Below are positions 1-8,167 of a DNA stretch of 64,000 nucleotides, piece by piece (the first letter of the stretch is position 1; every line of letters starts with the position of its first letter). Source of the DNA: Protula sp. h YS-2021. Lineage: Eukaryota; Annelida; Polychaeta; Sabellida; Serpulidae. Under the pieces are notes generated by a model, which saw nothing but the letters and a program-made list of their open reading frames with translations, had not been told where the DNA came from and ran no database searches. Position numbers and translations under genes: made by a program. The stretch is from contig CATKHT010000014.1 in the NCBI GenBank assembly GCA_949752745.1, forward strand, positions 1 to 64,000, read 5' to 3'.

Positions 1-912
1 ATCTTGACGCGGAAGCATATTAAATCTAATTTCACGACCCAGTTGCCCTTACCCGATCGCTCTAAGCATTCTTCCATCTTGAACCGGAATATTATTTGTA
101 GGGATGGGAAGGGGCTGGGCAATCACTTTGGGTGCGGCTTCTTCGCTGACGGTGACTTGCTTTGCGTAGGATTGAAGAGGTGTCGCAGCTTTGACTGTGA
201 AATAAGACACAATCAATACATGTGTTAATGTTTTTGTTTGTTGACGCGTCACGAGGAAGCCACCGTCTCGTGCTCCTCAAATGTAAACAAACCGAATCGA
301 AACTGGGTCATACAAAATCCAAGCGGTTTACTCACTCTTTTTTGGATTAAATTCAAAAATATTAATGAAGAAGAGTAACACTAAGTGTAAGTCATAACAA
401 ATAGCAAACAACTGCTGTAATTATTTGCAGAAGCAGCCGATATTTTAGTAGAAACGCGCATGAATATAACCGAATTCCATGTGGTCTTACCACGTGTCCG
501 GCCATCTTCATCTGTCTCGACTTCGATAAACTGAGCAGCTTCCAGCAGAGTTTCTAAGCTCATCCCAACTTATATATCCACAAACTATGAATATAATAGT
601 AAAGTAGAAACAAATTAGTTTGATCCATAAACAAAACTGCCAGCAGGACAAGAGTTTTCGCCAAAATTCAACACAAATTAGCACCTGGTATATTTTTATT
701 TTACATAGCACCTGCAAGACACCACGTGCTCACTTGATTGACATTATCTTACCCTTTGTCCAATCAAAATAGAGGAAAATTACATCAGTGAAAAACCACA
801 TGACTTTGTTTATGTCGTTGCACGCGCACCATTCGAAGTGTTGGGAGGGGTGGGAAAAAAAGGCGTTTTCATTTTTCATTAAGTTACTGGACTGAAGTTC
901 GAAAGGAGGACG
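1..912. other. no gene recognised
   Basis: AT-rich sequence before the Tc1 element. The short open frames here have no recognisable domain. The longest on the - strand (down to about 50) has only a GTG start and an in-frame stop just upstream, so it is not called. Confidence 0.5.
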
Positions 913-914
913 TA

Positions 915-965
915 CAGTCAATGGACAAAATTGTTCGCCGCCTTTTGCGAGCTCGCATTGGACAC
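915..965 (+). repeat. left terminal inverted repeat of the Tc1 element
   Basis: It begins CAGTCAATGGACA and pairs with the inverse of 7220-7269, with mismatches accumulating inward. The TA at 913-914 is the left copy of the target duplication. Confidence 0.85.
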
Positions 966-1043
966 CGCATGAGTTCTATATTAGGGTGTTGTTTTTTAAT
1001 ACTTGACAACGTAATTGTAAGTCATGGGTGACAGTATCCATAA

Positions 1044-1049
1044 TAAAAT
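1044..1049. repeat. 6-bp target site duplication, left copy (TAAAAT)
   Basis: TAAAAT directly precedes the AGTAGTAGG terminus and is repeated exactly at 6052-6057. A 6-bp duplication is the length known for Polinton/Maverick integration. Confidence 0.85.
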
Positions 1050-1739
1050 AGTAGTAGGAAAATGCCCCCCCCTACCCCCCTACCCCCCACCCCCCTACCC
1101 CCTACCCCCCCTAGGGGTCGACTGTCACCGGTAAAATAATTTTGCGATTTCAGCATAGTTATCCATTTCAGATGATTCCGAACAACTTTGGTTTATATGA
1201 CCCCCCTCCCCCAGGGGTAAGAAAATTTTGCGATTTCAGCATAGTTATCCGTTTCAGACGATTCTGAACAACTTTGGTTTTCATGACCCCCCCCCCCCCC
1301 ATCATGTAACACTGTGTAGTTGAACAGCCACAGACATCATTCAAAGACGAGAGCAGACCTTTTTGTTCTCCTTGGAAAAACTTGGGCAAACTTTTGGTTT
1401 TTGGTTTTTTGTGACATTATGTGACAACATGTGACTGTGACATTATGTGACTTTATGTGATCTGTGACATTATGTGACTCTGTGACTTTTTTTTAACATA
1501 ATAGCCATATTTCTATGTCTATTTTCACTATTATTATTATGATAATATTTAATTAGTCACATTTCAATGGTTCTATTACAATAACCACACGCACAGCATA
1601 GGAATAAGTACATGAAAGGTCTCAGAGTGTGGGGAAACTGATCGATAAATTTCAGAGTGCACTCGTTCAGAGCGTGGGAACGATCAATAATTTGAGAAGG
1701 AATGGGATTTCCCTACGTTAAGTCCAATGTTATGTTTGA

Positions 1740-2130
1740 TGTTATAGTAGTTGGAAAATGGGGCTTCTAGACCAACTTTAGCAAATGTAGTTTTTGACAA
1801 CATATGATATATAAAATAAGTTTTAGCATTTTACCATGCTACTTATTCAAATGTTTTAAAGTTATAGTGGTGCAGAAATGGTGGTTCTAGATCAACTTTA
1901 ACAAATTTAGTTTTTGATAACATATGATGTATAAAATAGGTTTTAGCATTTTACCAAGCTACTTATTCAAATGTTCTAAAGTTATAGTAGTGGAAAAATG
2001 GTGGTTCTAGACCAACTTTAACAAATTTTGTTTTTTTGACAACATATAATGTATAAAATAAGTTTGAACATTTTACCATGTTGAAGAAGGGAAAAATCAG
2101 GGTTCTAAACCAACTTTAACAAATTTCGTT
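1740..2130 (+). repeat. about 3.3 tandem copies of a 120-bp unit inside the arm
   Basis: Units share blocks such as GTTCTAGACCAACTTTA, TGTATAAAATA and GCATTTTACCA, each about 120 bp apart. The same set is present in inverse order in the right arm (about 4890-5270). Confidence 0.75.
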
Positions 2131-2321
2131 TTTCACGTTTCGAACGATTCTACCACTTGGTTGATTGTTGGAAAATGGAAAGTGAAATTGTGGATAGTTA
2201 TGTAGGAAAACTGCGCCCATTCAAACATGCAGTCGAATGGCAAGCCCATTTAAAAGACGTGTTCGAATGGCAAGCCCATTCAAAACACGTGTTCGAATAA
2301 TTTTTGGAAGATATTACGTCG

Positions 2322-2425
2322 TGTTGAACATGTTCAACATGTTCAACATGTACAACAAGTTGTTCAACATGTTCAACAAGTTCAACATGTTCAACATGTT
2401 CAACATGTTGTTGTTCAACAAGTTG
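2322..2425 (+). repeat. 9-bp iteron array (ATGTTCAAC), left arm
   Basis: Tandem copies of a 9-bp unit with a CATG core (AACATGTT) plus variants with CAAG. The array sits just upstream of the arm's TATA box and is mirrored at about 4557-4690. Its placement suggests an origin or promoter-proximal protein-binding array; the function is inferred. Confidence 0.7.
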
Positions 2426-2428
2426 TTG

Positions 2429-2437
2429 TATATAAAG
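2429..2437 (+). promoter_or_regulatory. TATA box in left arm
   Basis: TATATAAAG about 60 bp upstream of an ATG at 2490. The right arm has the identical arrangement on the - strand (4548-4556), where it drives the real zinc-finger gene. Confidence 0.6.
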
Positions 2438-2489
2438 CCATGTTTAAAGACTTTCTCATCATTTGAATAGTGTAGGTTGAACCGAAAGG

Positions 2490-2540
2490 ATGTATAAATG
2501 CAACATTTGTTCAAAATCTTACAATTGGCCACAAAAGTAA
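2490..2540 (+). pseudogene. duplicated 5' tip of the zinc-finger gene
   Basis: An ATG followed by 16 sense codons and TAA. The first 15 codons match the start of the zinc-finger gene at 4495 on the other strand; after codon 14, at the edge of the inverted arm, the sequence diverges and stops. The arm therefore carries the promoter, leader and first codons of that gene but not its body. Any product would be a 17-residue peptide. Confidence 0.75.
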
Positions 2541-2587
2541 ACGTGGTAAAGTTATTTCTAATCATATTAAGTCAACCCACTATAAAG

Positions 2588-2595
2588 TATAAAAG
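2588..2595 (+). promoter_or_regulatory. TATA box of the PC4-like gene
   Basis: TATAAAAG lies 62 bp before the ATG at 2650, outside the inverted arm. It gives the core gene its own promoter, separate from the arm promoter. Confidence 0.6.
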
Positions 2596-2649
2596 GCAGC
2601 CGCCCTCAGACCTAACACACATTCTGCATCAAGATACTGAAGAGTGAAC

Positions 2650-3167
2650 ATGTCTGCAGTGAGCGAGCAACAACTACCATCTATGACAATGCCTGTAGAA
2701 AAGTCTGAGACAATGCCTGCAGAAAATTTTACAGTAAAACCTGAGACAATACCTACAGCAAAGTCTAAGACAATGCCCATTGTAAAGTCTAAGGCAAAGT
2801 CATGTCAGCAGCGTCAAAAGCGACCACATCTTAGAAAGATAAAAAGAGATGAGTTACCAGCTATGACGCCGCCGTGTAAAAAGCGAAAAATTAAGACAGA
2901 GCCTAAAATGAAGCGAGAACCAGAGTGTAAAGCTGCTACCACCATGAAGAAGATGAGTGTAGACGATTTACCGGTTATGATACCTATTAATGGATTCGTG
3001 AATATATTACGGATCATACATCTGGGCGGTTACATCCTACCAAGAACGGAATTTTGTTGTCATTGAACGATTGGCACATGCTGAAGAAGCAAATGACGTC
3101 AGTGGATCTCATGCTTCAGAAAATGGATTTGTATAAATGCAGTGACTGTCAGAAGATGGTTGATTAG
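2650..3167 (+). pseudogene. PC4/p15-like transcriptional coactivator, frameshifted
   Basis: The ATG at 2650 opens a 138-codon frame ending at 3066. Its first ~115 residues are low-complexity: repeated PVEKSETMPAEN-like units, then a strongly basic stretch with PCKKRKIKTEPKMKREPE, a likely nuclear localisation signal. The PC4 single-strand-DNA-binding domain lies in another frame, 2991-3167. It contains IREYITDH, then RLHPTKNGILLSLNDW, the conserved strand and tryptophan of the PC4 C-terminal domain, and ends LYKCSDCQKMVD. A stop at 2988 precedes that frame, so a one-base-type shift near 2990 separates the basic tail from the domain in this copy. PC4 proteins bind single-stranded DNA and modulate transcription; a role in element transcription or replication is inference. 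Confidence 0.6.
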
Positions 3168-3175
3168 ACAGCGAG

Positions 3176-3361
3176 ATGACTGTATACAGTTTTAACTGCA
3201 TGACGAGCTTAGTGGATGCTATGATTTCATCACCCTCAGTGCAGAAGATTGGAGCGAAGGTTTTGAAGCTTGACAAGAACTTGAAACTTAGCTTTGACTC
3301 ATGTGGACATGTACATTTGATATGTAGTTCAAATAAAATTGTCTTCATATGTAGACTATGA
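3176..3361 (+). CDS. 61-codon ORF after the PC4 domain, unrecognised
   Basis: ATG at 3176, stop at 3359-3361. No motif is recognised. It follows the PC4 domain by only 8 bp and has a CSSNK-type cysteine-containing end (residues around SFDSCGHVHLICSS). It may be a small separate product or a further shifted part of the upstream gene. An AATAAA lies inside its 3' end (3332-3337) and another at 3502-3507. Confidence 0.3.
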   Translation: MTVYSFNCMTSLVDAMISSPSVQKIGAKVLKLDKNLKLSFDSCGHVHLICSSNKIVFICRL

Positions 3362-3501
3362 AATTAACATGATTTATGTTCATGTGAAGTTAGTTGTTAC
3401 AAAATTTTAAGTTAAGTTCTTGTGAATATGCACATGTATTAACATAATATGTATTTGAAATAGTTTTGTTTGTATCATAATTGTACATATTTGTAATATT
3501 C

Positions 3502-3537
3502 AATAAAAACACATATGATGCTTTTCAACTTTTTATT
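3502..3537. terminator. convergent polyadenylation signals
   Basis: AATAAA on + at 3502-3507 and AATAAA on - (TTTATT at 3532-3537) face each other between the PC4-like and zinc-finger genes. Transcripts from both would overlap at their 3' ends. Confidence 0.45.
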
Positions 3538-3787
3538 TTTCCCATACAATACTTGAATATAATACATAATAATACAATTCTTGAATATAATACATAATAA
3601 TACAAAATTAACTATAATACCTAATATACGATATATGATATATGGTTTATGGGTCAATTAAAACCGCGTCAGGAACCTTGCGACTTTATATGTTGCAAAG
3701 CAAGACATATATTAATACACAGCGCTTAAGCGAATAAAATATTACAACATTTATAAAGTCTTTATCATAAATTTTAGTCAAATAAGT

Positions 3788-4495
3788 CTATTTTTCTTCA
3801 TCTGTTTCACTCTGTTCACTCTCCATACCACTTTCTTCATCACTGCTGTCATACTCCTCTTCCATATCTAGTAGCTCTTCAAAGAATGCATTGTTTTTCC
3901 TTATAGCCGCCTTTAGTGCCTTTGAATACTTGTAATGTTTCTCATCCACAAAGTAATTAAAGTCCTTTAAAATCTGTTGATAATGTTGGCTTTGTTCTAG
4001 ACGCTGGGTATATTTGAATAGTCTCATAAACAGTTGTTTTAGTCCATGTTTATAAATGGGTCGAAGGTCATAACTTGCTATTTTACGCGTATCTTCAAGT
4101 CCTTGTTCTTCATATTCTGAAACCTTTTCTTGAAATTTGTCATCATAGTCATCGTAGACTTCTTGAACCATATCATACCAAACAGAGTCTATTTCTGACT
4201 CACTTTCAGAACTCCTGTCATCAGCATCCTCACCACACTGCTCCATATGTTTGAGCAAAGCTTCTTCGCTGTTGTATAATGCACCACATTCTGTACAAGC
4301 ATGTGCATTCTTTTCAGCCATGTTAACGCTTTCACTGTCCATAGAAGACTCATCGAAAGTTTCCGTGAAAGGTAGTTTTACAGGGTTTTCCATATCCGAT
4401 TCTTCATCCACTTCTGACGTGTGAGCAACCTTTAAGTGTCTTTTAAGACTTTGAGGCCAATTGTAAGATTTTGAACAAATGTTGCATTTATACAT
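3788..4495 (-). CDS. two-finger C2H2/C2HC protein of the 5-kb element
   Basis: 235 residues starting from the ATG at 4495. Finger 1 is at residues 4-25 (C-x2-C-x12-H-x4-H). Finger 2 is at about 67-87 (C-x2-C-x12-H-x3-C, so C2HC). Between and after them are acidic, serine-rich stretches, with a very acidic C-terminus (EEEYDSSDEESGMESEQ). The middle (about 120-205) looks helical with many aromatic and basic residues. The frame is intact, unlike the partner PC4-like gene. Promoter, leader and first 14 codons lie in the right inverted arm, with a TATA box at 4548-4556. Likely a DNA-binding regulator or end-binding protein of the element; that role is inferred from motif and position. Confidence 0.7.
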   Translation of the reverse strand: MYKCNICSKSYNWPQSLKRHLKVAHTSEVDEESDMENPVKLPFTETFDESSMDSESVNMAEKNAHACTECGALYNSEEALLKHMEQCGEDADDRSSESESEIDSVWYDMVQEVYDDYDDKFQEKVSEYEEQGLEDTRKIASYDLRPIYKHGLKQLFMRLFKYTQRLEQSQHYQQILKDFNYFVDEKHYKYSKALKAAIRKNNAFFEELLDMEEEYDSSDEESGMESEQSETDEEK

Positions 4496-6051
4496 CCTTT
4501 CGGTTCAACCTACACTATTCAAATGATGAGAAAGTCTTTAAACATAGCTTTATATACAACAACTTGTTGAACAACAACAAGTTGAACATGTTGAACTTGT
4601 TGAACATGTTGAACATGTTGAACATGTTGAACATGTTGAACTTGTTGAACATGTTGAACAACTTGTTGAACATGTTTAACATGTTGAACAATACCACGAC
4701 GTAATATCTTCCAAAAATTATTCGAACACGTGTTTTGAATGGGCTTGCCATTCGAACACGTCTTTTAAATGGGCTTGCCATTGGACTGCATGTTTGAATG
4801 GGCGCAGTTTTCCTACATAACTATCCACAATTTCACTTTCCATTTTCCAACAATCAACCAAGTGGTAGAATCGTTCGAAACGTGAAAAACGAAATTTGTT
4901 AAAGTTGGTTTAGAACCCTGATTTTTCCCTACTTCAACATGGTAAAATGTTCAAACTTATTTTATACATTATATGTTGTCAAAAAACAAAATTTGTTAAA
5001 GTTGGTCTAGAACCACCATTTTTCCACTACTATAACTTTAGAACATTTGAATAAGTAGCTTGGTAAAATGCTAAAACCTATTTTATACATCATATGTTAT
5101 CAAAAACTAAATTTGTTAAAGTTGATCTAGAACCACCATTTCTGCACCACTATAACTTTAAAACATTTGAATAAGTAGCATGGTAAAATGCTAAAACTTA
5201 TTTTATGTATCATATGTTGTCAAAAACTACATTTGCTAAAGTTGGTCTAGAAGCCCCATTTTCCAACTACTATAACATCAAACATAACATTGGACTTAAC
5301 GTAGGGAAAATCCCATTCCTTCTCAAATTATTGATCGTTCCCACGCTCTGAACGAGTGCACTCTGAAATTTATCGATCAGTTTCCCCACACTCTGAGACC
5401 TTTCATGTACTTATTCCTATGCTGTGCGTGTGGTTATTGTAATAGAACCATTGAAATGTGACTAATTAAATATTATCATAATAATAATAGTGAAAATAGA
5501 CATAGAAATATGGCTATTATGTTAAAAAAAAGTCACAGAGTCACATAATGTCACAGATCACATAAAGTCACATAATGTCACAGTCACATGTTGTCACATA
5601 ATGTCACAAAAAACCAAAACCAAAAGTTTGCCCAAGTTTTTCCAAGGAGAACAAAAAGGTCTGCTCTCGTCTTTGAATGATGTCTGTGGCTGTTCAACTA
5701 CACAGTGTTACATGATGGGGGGGGGGGAGGGGGGGGGTCATGAGTTGTTTAGAATCGTCTGAAACGGATAACTATGCTGAAATCGCAAAATTTTCTTACC
5801 CCTGGGGGGGTCATATAAACCAAAGTTGTTCAGAATCATCTGAAATGGATAACTATGCTGAAATCGCAAAATTATTTTACCGGTGACAGTCGACCCCTAG
5901 GGGGGGTAGGGGGTAGGGGGGGTGGGGGGGGGGGTAGGGGGTGGGGGGTAGGGGGTAGGGGGGTTAGGGAGGGGGGTAGGGGGGTAGGGAGGGGGGGTAG
6001 GGGGTCTGATGACGTCACTTCCTGTTTTCGGACGCCCATTTTCCTACTACT
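4457..6051 (-). repeat. right long terminal inverted repeat
   Basis: Inverse of 1050-2530, slightly longer. The iteron array is at about 4557-4690, the 120-bp units at about 4890-5270, the TGTGACATTATG block at 5525-5615, and long G tracts at 5717-5739 and 5898-6003. Near the tip (6004-6036) it has about 30 bp absent from the left arm, including a perfect TGACGTCA palindrome at 6009-6016. Confidence 0.9.
4557..4690 (-). repeat. 9-bp iteron array (GTTGAACAT), right arm
   Basis: Mirror of the left array but longer, with about a dozen 9-bp steps. It sits directly upstream of the TATA box of the zinc-finger gene. Confidence 0.7.
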
Positions 6052-6057
6052 TAAAAT
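6052..6057. repeat. 6-bp target site duplication, right copy (TAAAAT)
   Basis: Exact copy of 1044-1049, immediately outside the ...CCTACTACT terminus. Confidence 0.85.
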
Positions 6058-6131
6058 CAATGCAGATTACGTTCGTATGAGTATTGTGACAAGTTGTTTT
6101 GATTTTATATGTCAAATTTTAGCATATAAAG

Positions 6132-7161
6132 GTGGCTTCCGGTAGGAAGGAATATGGAAGTGAACTGAAACAAAAAATTGTGGAAAGTTATAAACGCCAC
6201 AGAAATACTTTAGAATTGGCAAGAATTTTTAATATGCCTCGGACTACAATTTGTAGTATTTTGAAAAAATTTGAAAAAGGAAAAGGTGTTGAAAATCGTA
6301 CTGGTAGAGGAAGGAAAAAATTATTTATTGAAAGAGACAAAAACCAACTTTCCCGGCTCATTTAAGCAAATAGAAGACAAACTTTGGTGGACATAACTGG
6401 TGTATTTAATGAACATAAATCACATAAATTTTGTACTAGAACTATCAGAAGAAATATTAATAGTTTAGGGTATCAACGGAGGTGCAGCAAAAACAATGCT
6501 CAGTTACAGATGCCAACAAGAAAAAAAGAATTAAATGGTGCAAAGAAAAAAACATTGGTCAGTTGCGGGACAGTAAAAAATTTGGATTTTTAGCGATGAA
6601 AGTCAAATAGTTTTGGGAAGTGATAACCGCATTTATGTTTGGATAAAAGGCGACGAAAAGTACAACCCCCAACTCGCGTGCCCTACACCTCGTCACAGAA
6701 TTAGTTTGATGGTCTGGGGATGTGTTACCTATCGAGGGGTAGGAACAATTACCAAAGTTGAAGGTACAATAAATGCCCAAAAATACATAGATATACTAGA
6801 CGAGAACCTTTGGCCTGTAATTGCACAGCATTTCTCTCAAAACAATTATGTATTTATGGATGACAATGCACCGGTTCACAGGGCTCGAATTGTGCAAAAT
6901 ATTGTAATAGAAAACAATATCAATACGACAGAGTGGCCAGCACAATCCCCAGATTTAAATATAATAGAAAATATGTGGTTATATGTCAAATGAAAGCTAC
7001 AAGAAGCTGTAAATCGAATACGCAACCAGACAGAGCTAATGGCTGAAATCAGACACATCTGGGAAAACACACCACAAACCCGAATTCAAAGTTTATACGA
7101 CACTATTCCCGCTCGTATTTCGGAAGTAATAAAAATGAAGGGCAATTTGACCAAATATTAA
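6132..7161 (+). pseudogene. Tc1/mariner transposase, broken
   Basis: The reading starts with GTG at 6132 where an ATG would be expected (ASGRKEYGSELKQKIVE...). An N-terminal helix-turn-helix follows, with the RTGRGRKK hook. An in-frame TAA comes at 6363-6365, the frame shifts near 6580-6600, and there is a TGA at 6991-6993. The DDE domain is still readable: the first D in FSDES, the second in MDDNAPVHRA, and E in PDLNIIENMW, with 34 residues between the second D and the E, the Tc1 spacing. The end is at about 7161. Start loss, two stops and a frameshift make it non-functional. The 5-kb element sits in its 5' untranslated part, not in the coding region. Confidence 0.85.
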
Positions 7162-7219
7162 GGTAAGACAATTTTCTATTGCAGTACCAGAGGATATTGA
7201 ATTCAGAATGAAAACAATA

Positions 7220-7269
7220 CCAATGCGCCGCAATTTTGTAAAATGCCGAACAATTATGTCCATTGACTG
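7220..7269 (-). repeat. right terminal inverted repeat of the Tc1 element
   Basis: Ends TGTCCATTGACTG followed by TA (7270-7271), the inverse of the left end at 915. Confidence 0.85.
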
Positions 7270-7271
7270 TA

Positions 7272-7555
7272 TTTTGACAATATTTGTCAGCTGATTATTA
7301 TTTTATAAATTTTCACTGTTAAATATGGGGCTTTATGGCATTTAGCAACTGATTTTATCAGTATGCCTAAATTAATACATGTAATTAATATGTAAGCGTC
7401 TCAGTTATTTCAGAATTGTTAAAAATGAGTTATTCTGCAGTTTTTGATATATCTAGAAGGCGAACCCTAATATCTTCAACACCCCACCAATTGTAGTAAT
7501 TTATAATGAATGATCGAGCGTCTCGAGGCTCATCAATCACATCGCCGGACACATC
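7272..7555. other. no gene seen
   Basis: AT-rich spacer between the Tc1 right end and the next ORF. Confidence 0.4.
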
Positions 7556-7849
7556 ATGGACAACACACCATCTACAGCGATTGATGACTTGACTCCTTTT
7601 GAGGCTGATGAATCTGTTTACATCATGGTAAACATGTATGATGAAACTGAAGCAGTTGCAATAGCATATGCTTTGGAGGAGGCGTTAGGATTTCCGCCTC
7701 AGATCGCTCCAGTGAAGGCTGACGTAACAATCACAGTGATGTGGAACGGTCGTCGAGTAACGCTGACCACACAATGCTGCAGGTGTCCGACGTGGCTGGA
7801 ATATGCGGGACAGCCTCATAACTGGAAATCCGACATGCTGATGTACTAA
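7556..7849 (+). CDS. 97-residue protein, unrecognised, with a histone-type 3' end
   Basis: ATG at 7556 and TAA at 7847-7849, an uninterrupted frame with less AT-biased codons than its surroundings. The protein is acidic at the N-terminus (PFEADESVYIMVNMYDETEA), has an alpha/beta-looking middle and ends with CCRCPTW and a short tail. It is not a histone and I recognise no family. The stop is followed after 8 bp by a perfect histone-type stem-loop, which suggests a non-polyadenylated, cell-cycle-coupled message. It could be a small host gene or the surviving part of a decayed element, since a broken fragment follows at 8190-8780. Confidence 0.5.
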   Translation: MDNTPSTAIDDLTPFEADESVYIMVNMYDETEAVAIAYALEEALGFPPQIAPVKADVTITVMWNGRRVTLTTQCCRCPTWLEYAGQPHNWKSDMLMY

Positions 7850-7857
7850 AAAAGTTC

Positions 7858-7873
7858 GGCCCTTTTAAGGGCC
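7858..7873 (+). promoter_or_regulatory. histone mRNA-type 3' stem-loop
   Basis: GGCCCT-TTTA-AGGGCC: a 6-bp perfect stem with a 4-base loop, exactly the metazoan replication-dependent histone pattern. It has an A-rich 5' flank and ATCC after it (consensus ACCCA). A purine-rich run, GAAATGAAGCAAAAA (about 7886-7900), sits where a U7-type downstream element would lie. Confidence 0.65.
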
Positions 7874-7901
7874 ATCCGATATTATGAAATGAAGCAAAAA
7901 A

Positions 7902-7930
7902 CTGTGTGTGTGTGTGTTTGTGTGTGTGAT
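7902..7930 (+). repeat. (TG)n microsatellite
   Basis: Short run of TG repeats with one interruption. Confidence 0.8.
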
Positions 7931-8167
7931 GTTTGAGAATACATTTTTTTACATTTCAGGTTTTTCAGGTCTAGTGACGTGAAAATTGTTAGTTGGCGGA
8001 TGAATACCATTTGGCGGATGAATACCATAGTCAAGCTTCACCGACGGATGTCTCTGCTGTGCAGCTATGCAGCTGTAGGTGAAATGAGTGAGACAAGCAT
8101 TTCATCCATATCCACATGAGATAAATTCTGCTGAGTCAGCAGTTTTAACAGTTTTGAGCAATGTTAA
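7931..8167. other. no gene seen
   Basis: A short direct duplication (TTGGCGGATGAATACCAT, about 7993 and 8011) and nothing else recognisable. Confidence 0.4.

Larger units (their letters stand above)
1050..2530 (+). repeat. left long terminal inverted repeat
   Basis: In order from the tip it contains the AGTAGTAGG end, C-rich tracts with CCCCCTA runs (about 1065-1112 and 1286-1300), a TGTGACATTATG-rich block (1411-1490), about three copies of a 120-bp internal repeat (1740-2130), a 9-bp iteron array, a TATA box and the first 14 codons of the zinc-finger gene. Match with the right arm stops abruptly at 2530. Confidence 0.9.
1050..6051. mobile_element. 5-kb Polinton-ended element with 1.5-kb inverted arms
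   Basis: The 15-bp tip AGTAGTAGGAAAATG at 1050-1064 is exactly inverted at 6037-6051, and the element is flanked by TAAAAT on both sides. AG...CT ends with a 6-bp duplication are established hallmarks of Polinton/Maverick elements. The arms run about 1050-2530 and 4457-6051 and are nearly identical over most of their length. They enclose a roughly 1.9-kb unique core with a PC4-like gene (+) and a C2H2 gene (-) converging on shared 3' sequence. No polymerase, integrase, protease, ATPase or capsid frame is present, so it would depend on a relative in trans. It could instead belong to an unnamed large-TIR DNA transposon group; class assignment rests only on ends, duplication length and arms. Confidence 0.75.
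913..7271 (+). mobile_element. Tc1/mariner transposon, split by a 5-kb insertion
   Basis: The left end reads TACAGTCAATGGACA at 913-927 and the right end is its inverse at 7257-7271. This gives CAGT-type Tc1 termini (915 and 7269) flanked by the TA duplication expected of the family. The two ends stay similar for roughly 50 bp. Removing the insertion at 1050-6051 leaves about 1.35 kb, the usual size of a one-gene Tc1 element, with the transposase in the right part. The transposase is broken, so this copy cannot move by itself. The nesting order is clear: the Tc1 copy was here first. Confidence 0.9.

Noticed and set aside
49..252. 67-codon - strand frame with a signal-peptide-like start and a GTAAGG donor
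   Set aside because: Starts with GTG, has an in-frame stop shortly upstream, no ATG and no acceptor or domain.
2237..2565. ORFs on both strands through the iteron array
   Set aside because: They translate the 9-bp repeat (NMFNMFN / NMLNMLN); same for 4471-4781. Not genes.
5855..6145. Gly-rich 96-codon frame and its proline-rich antisense
   Set aside because: Reads the G-tract at the element tip; low-complexity artefact.
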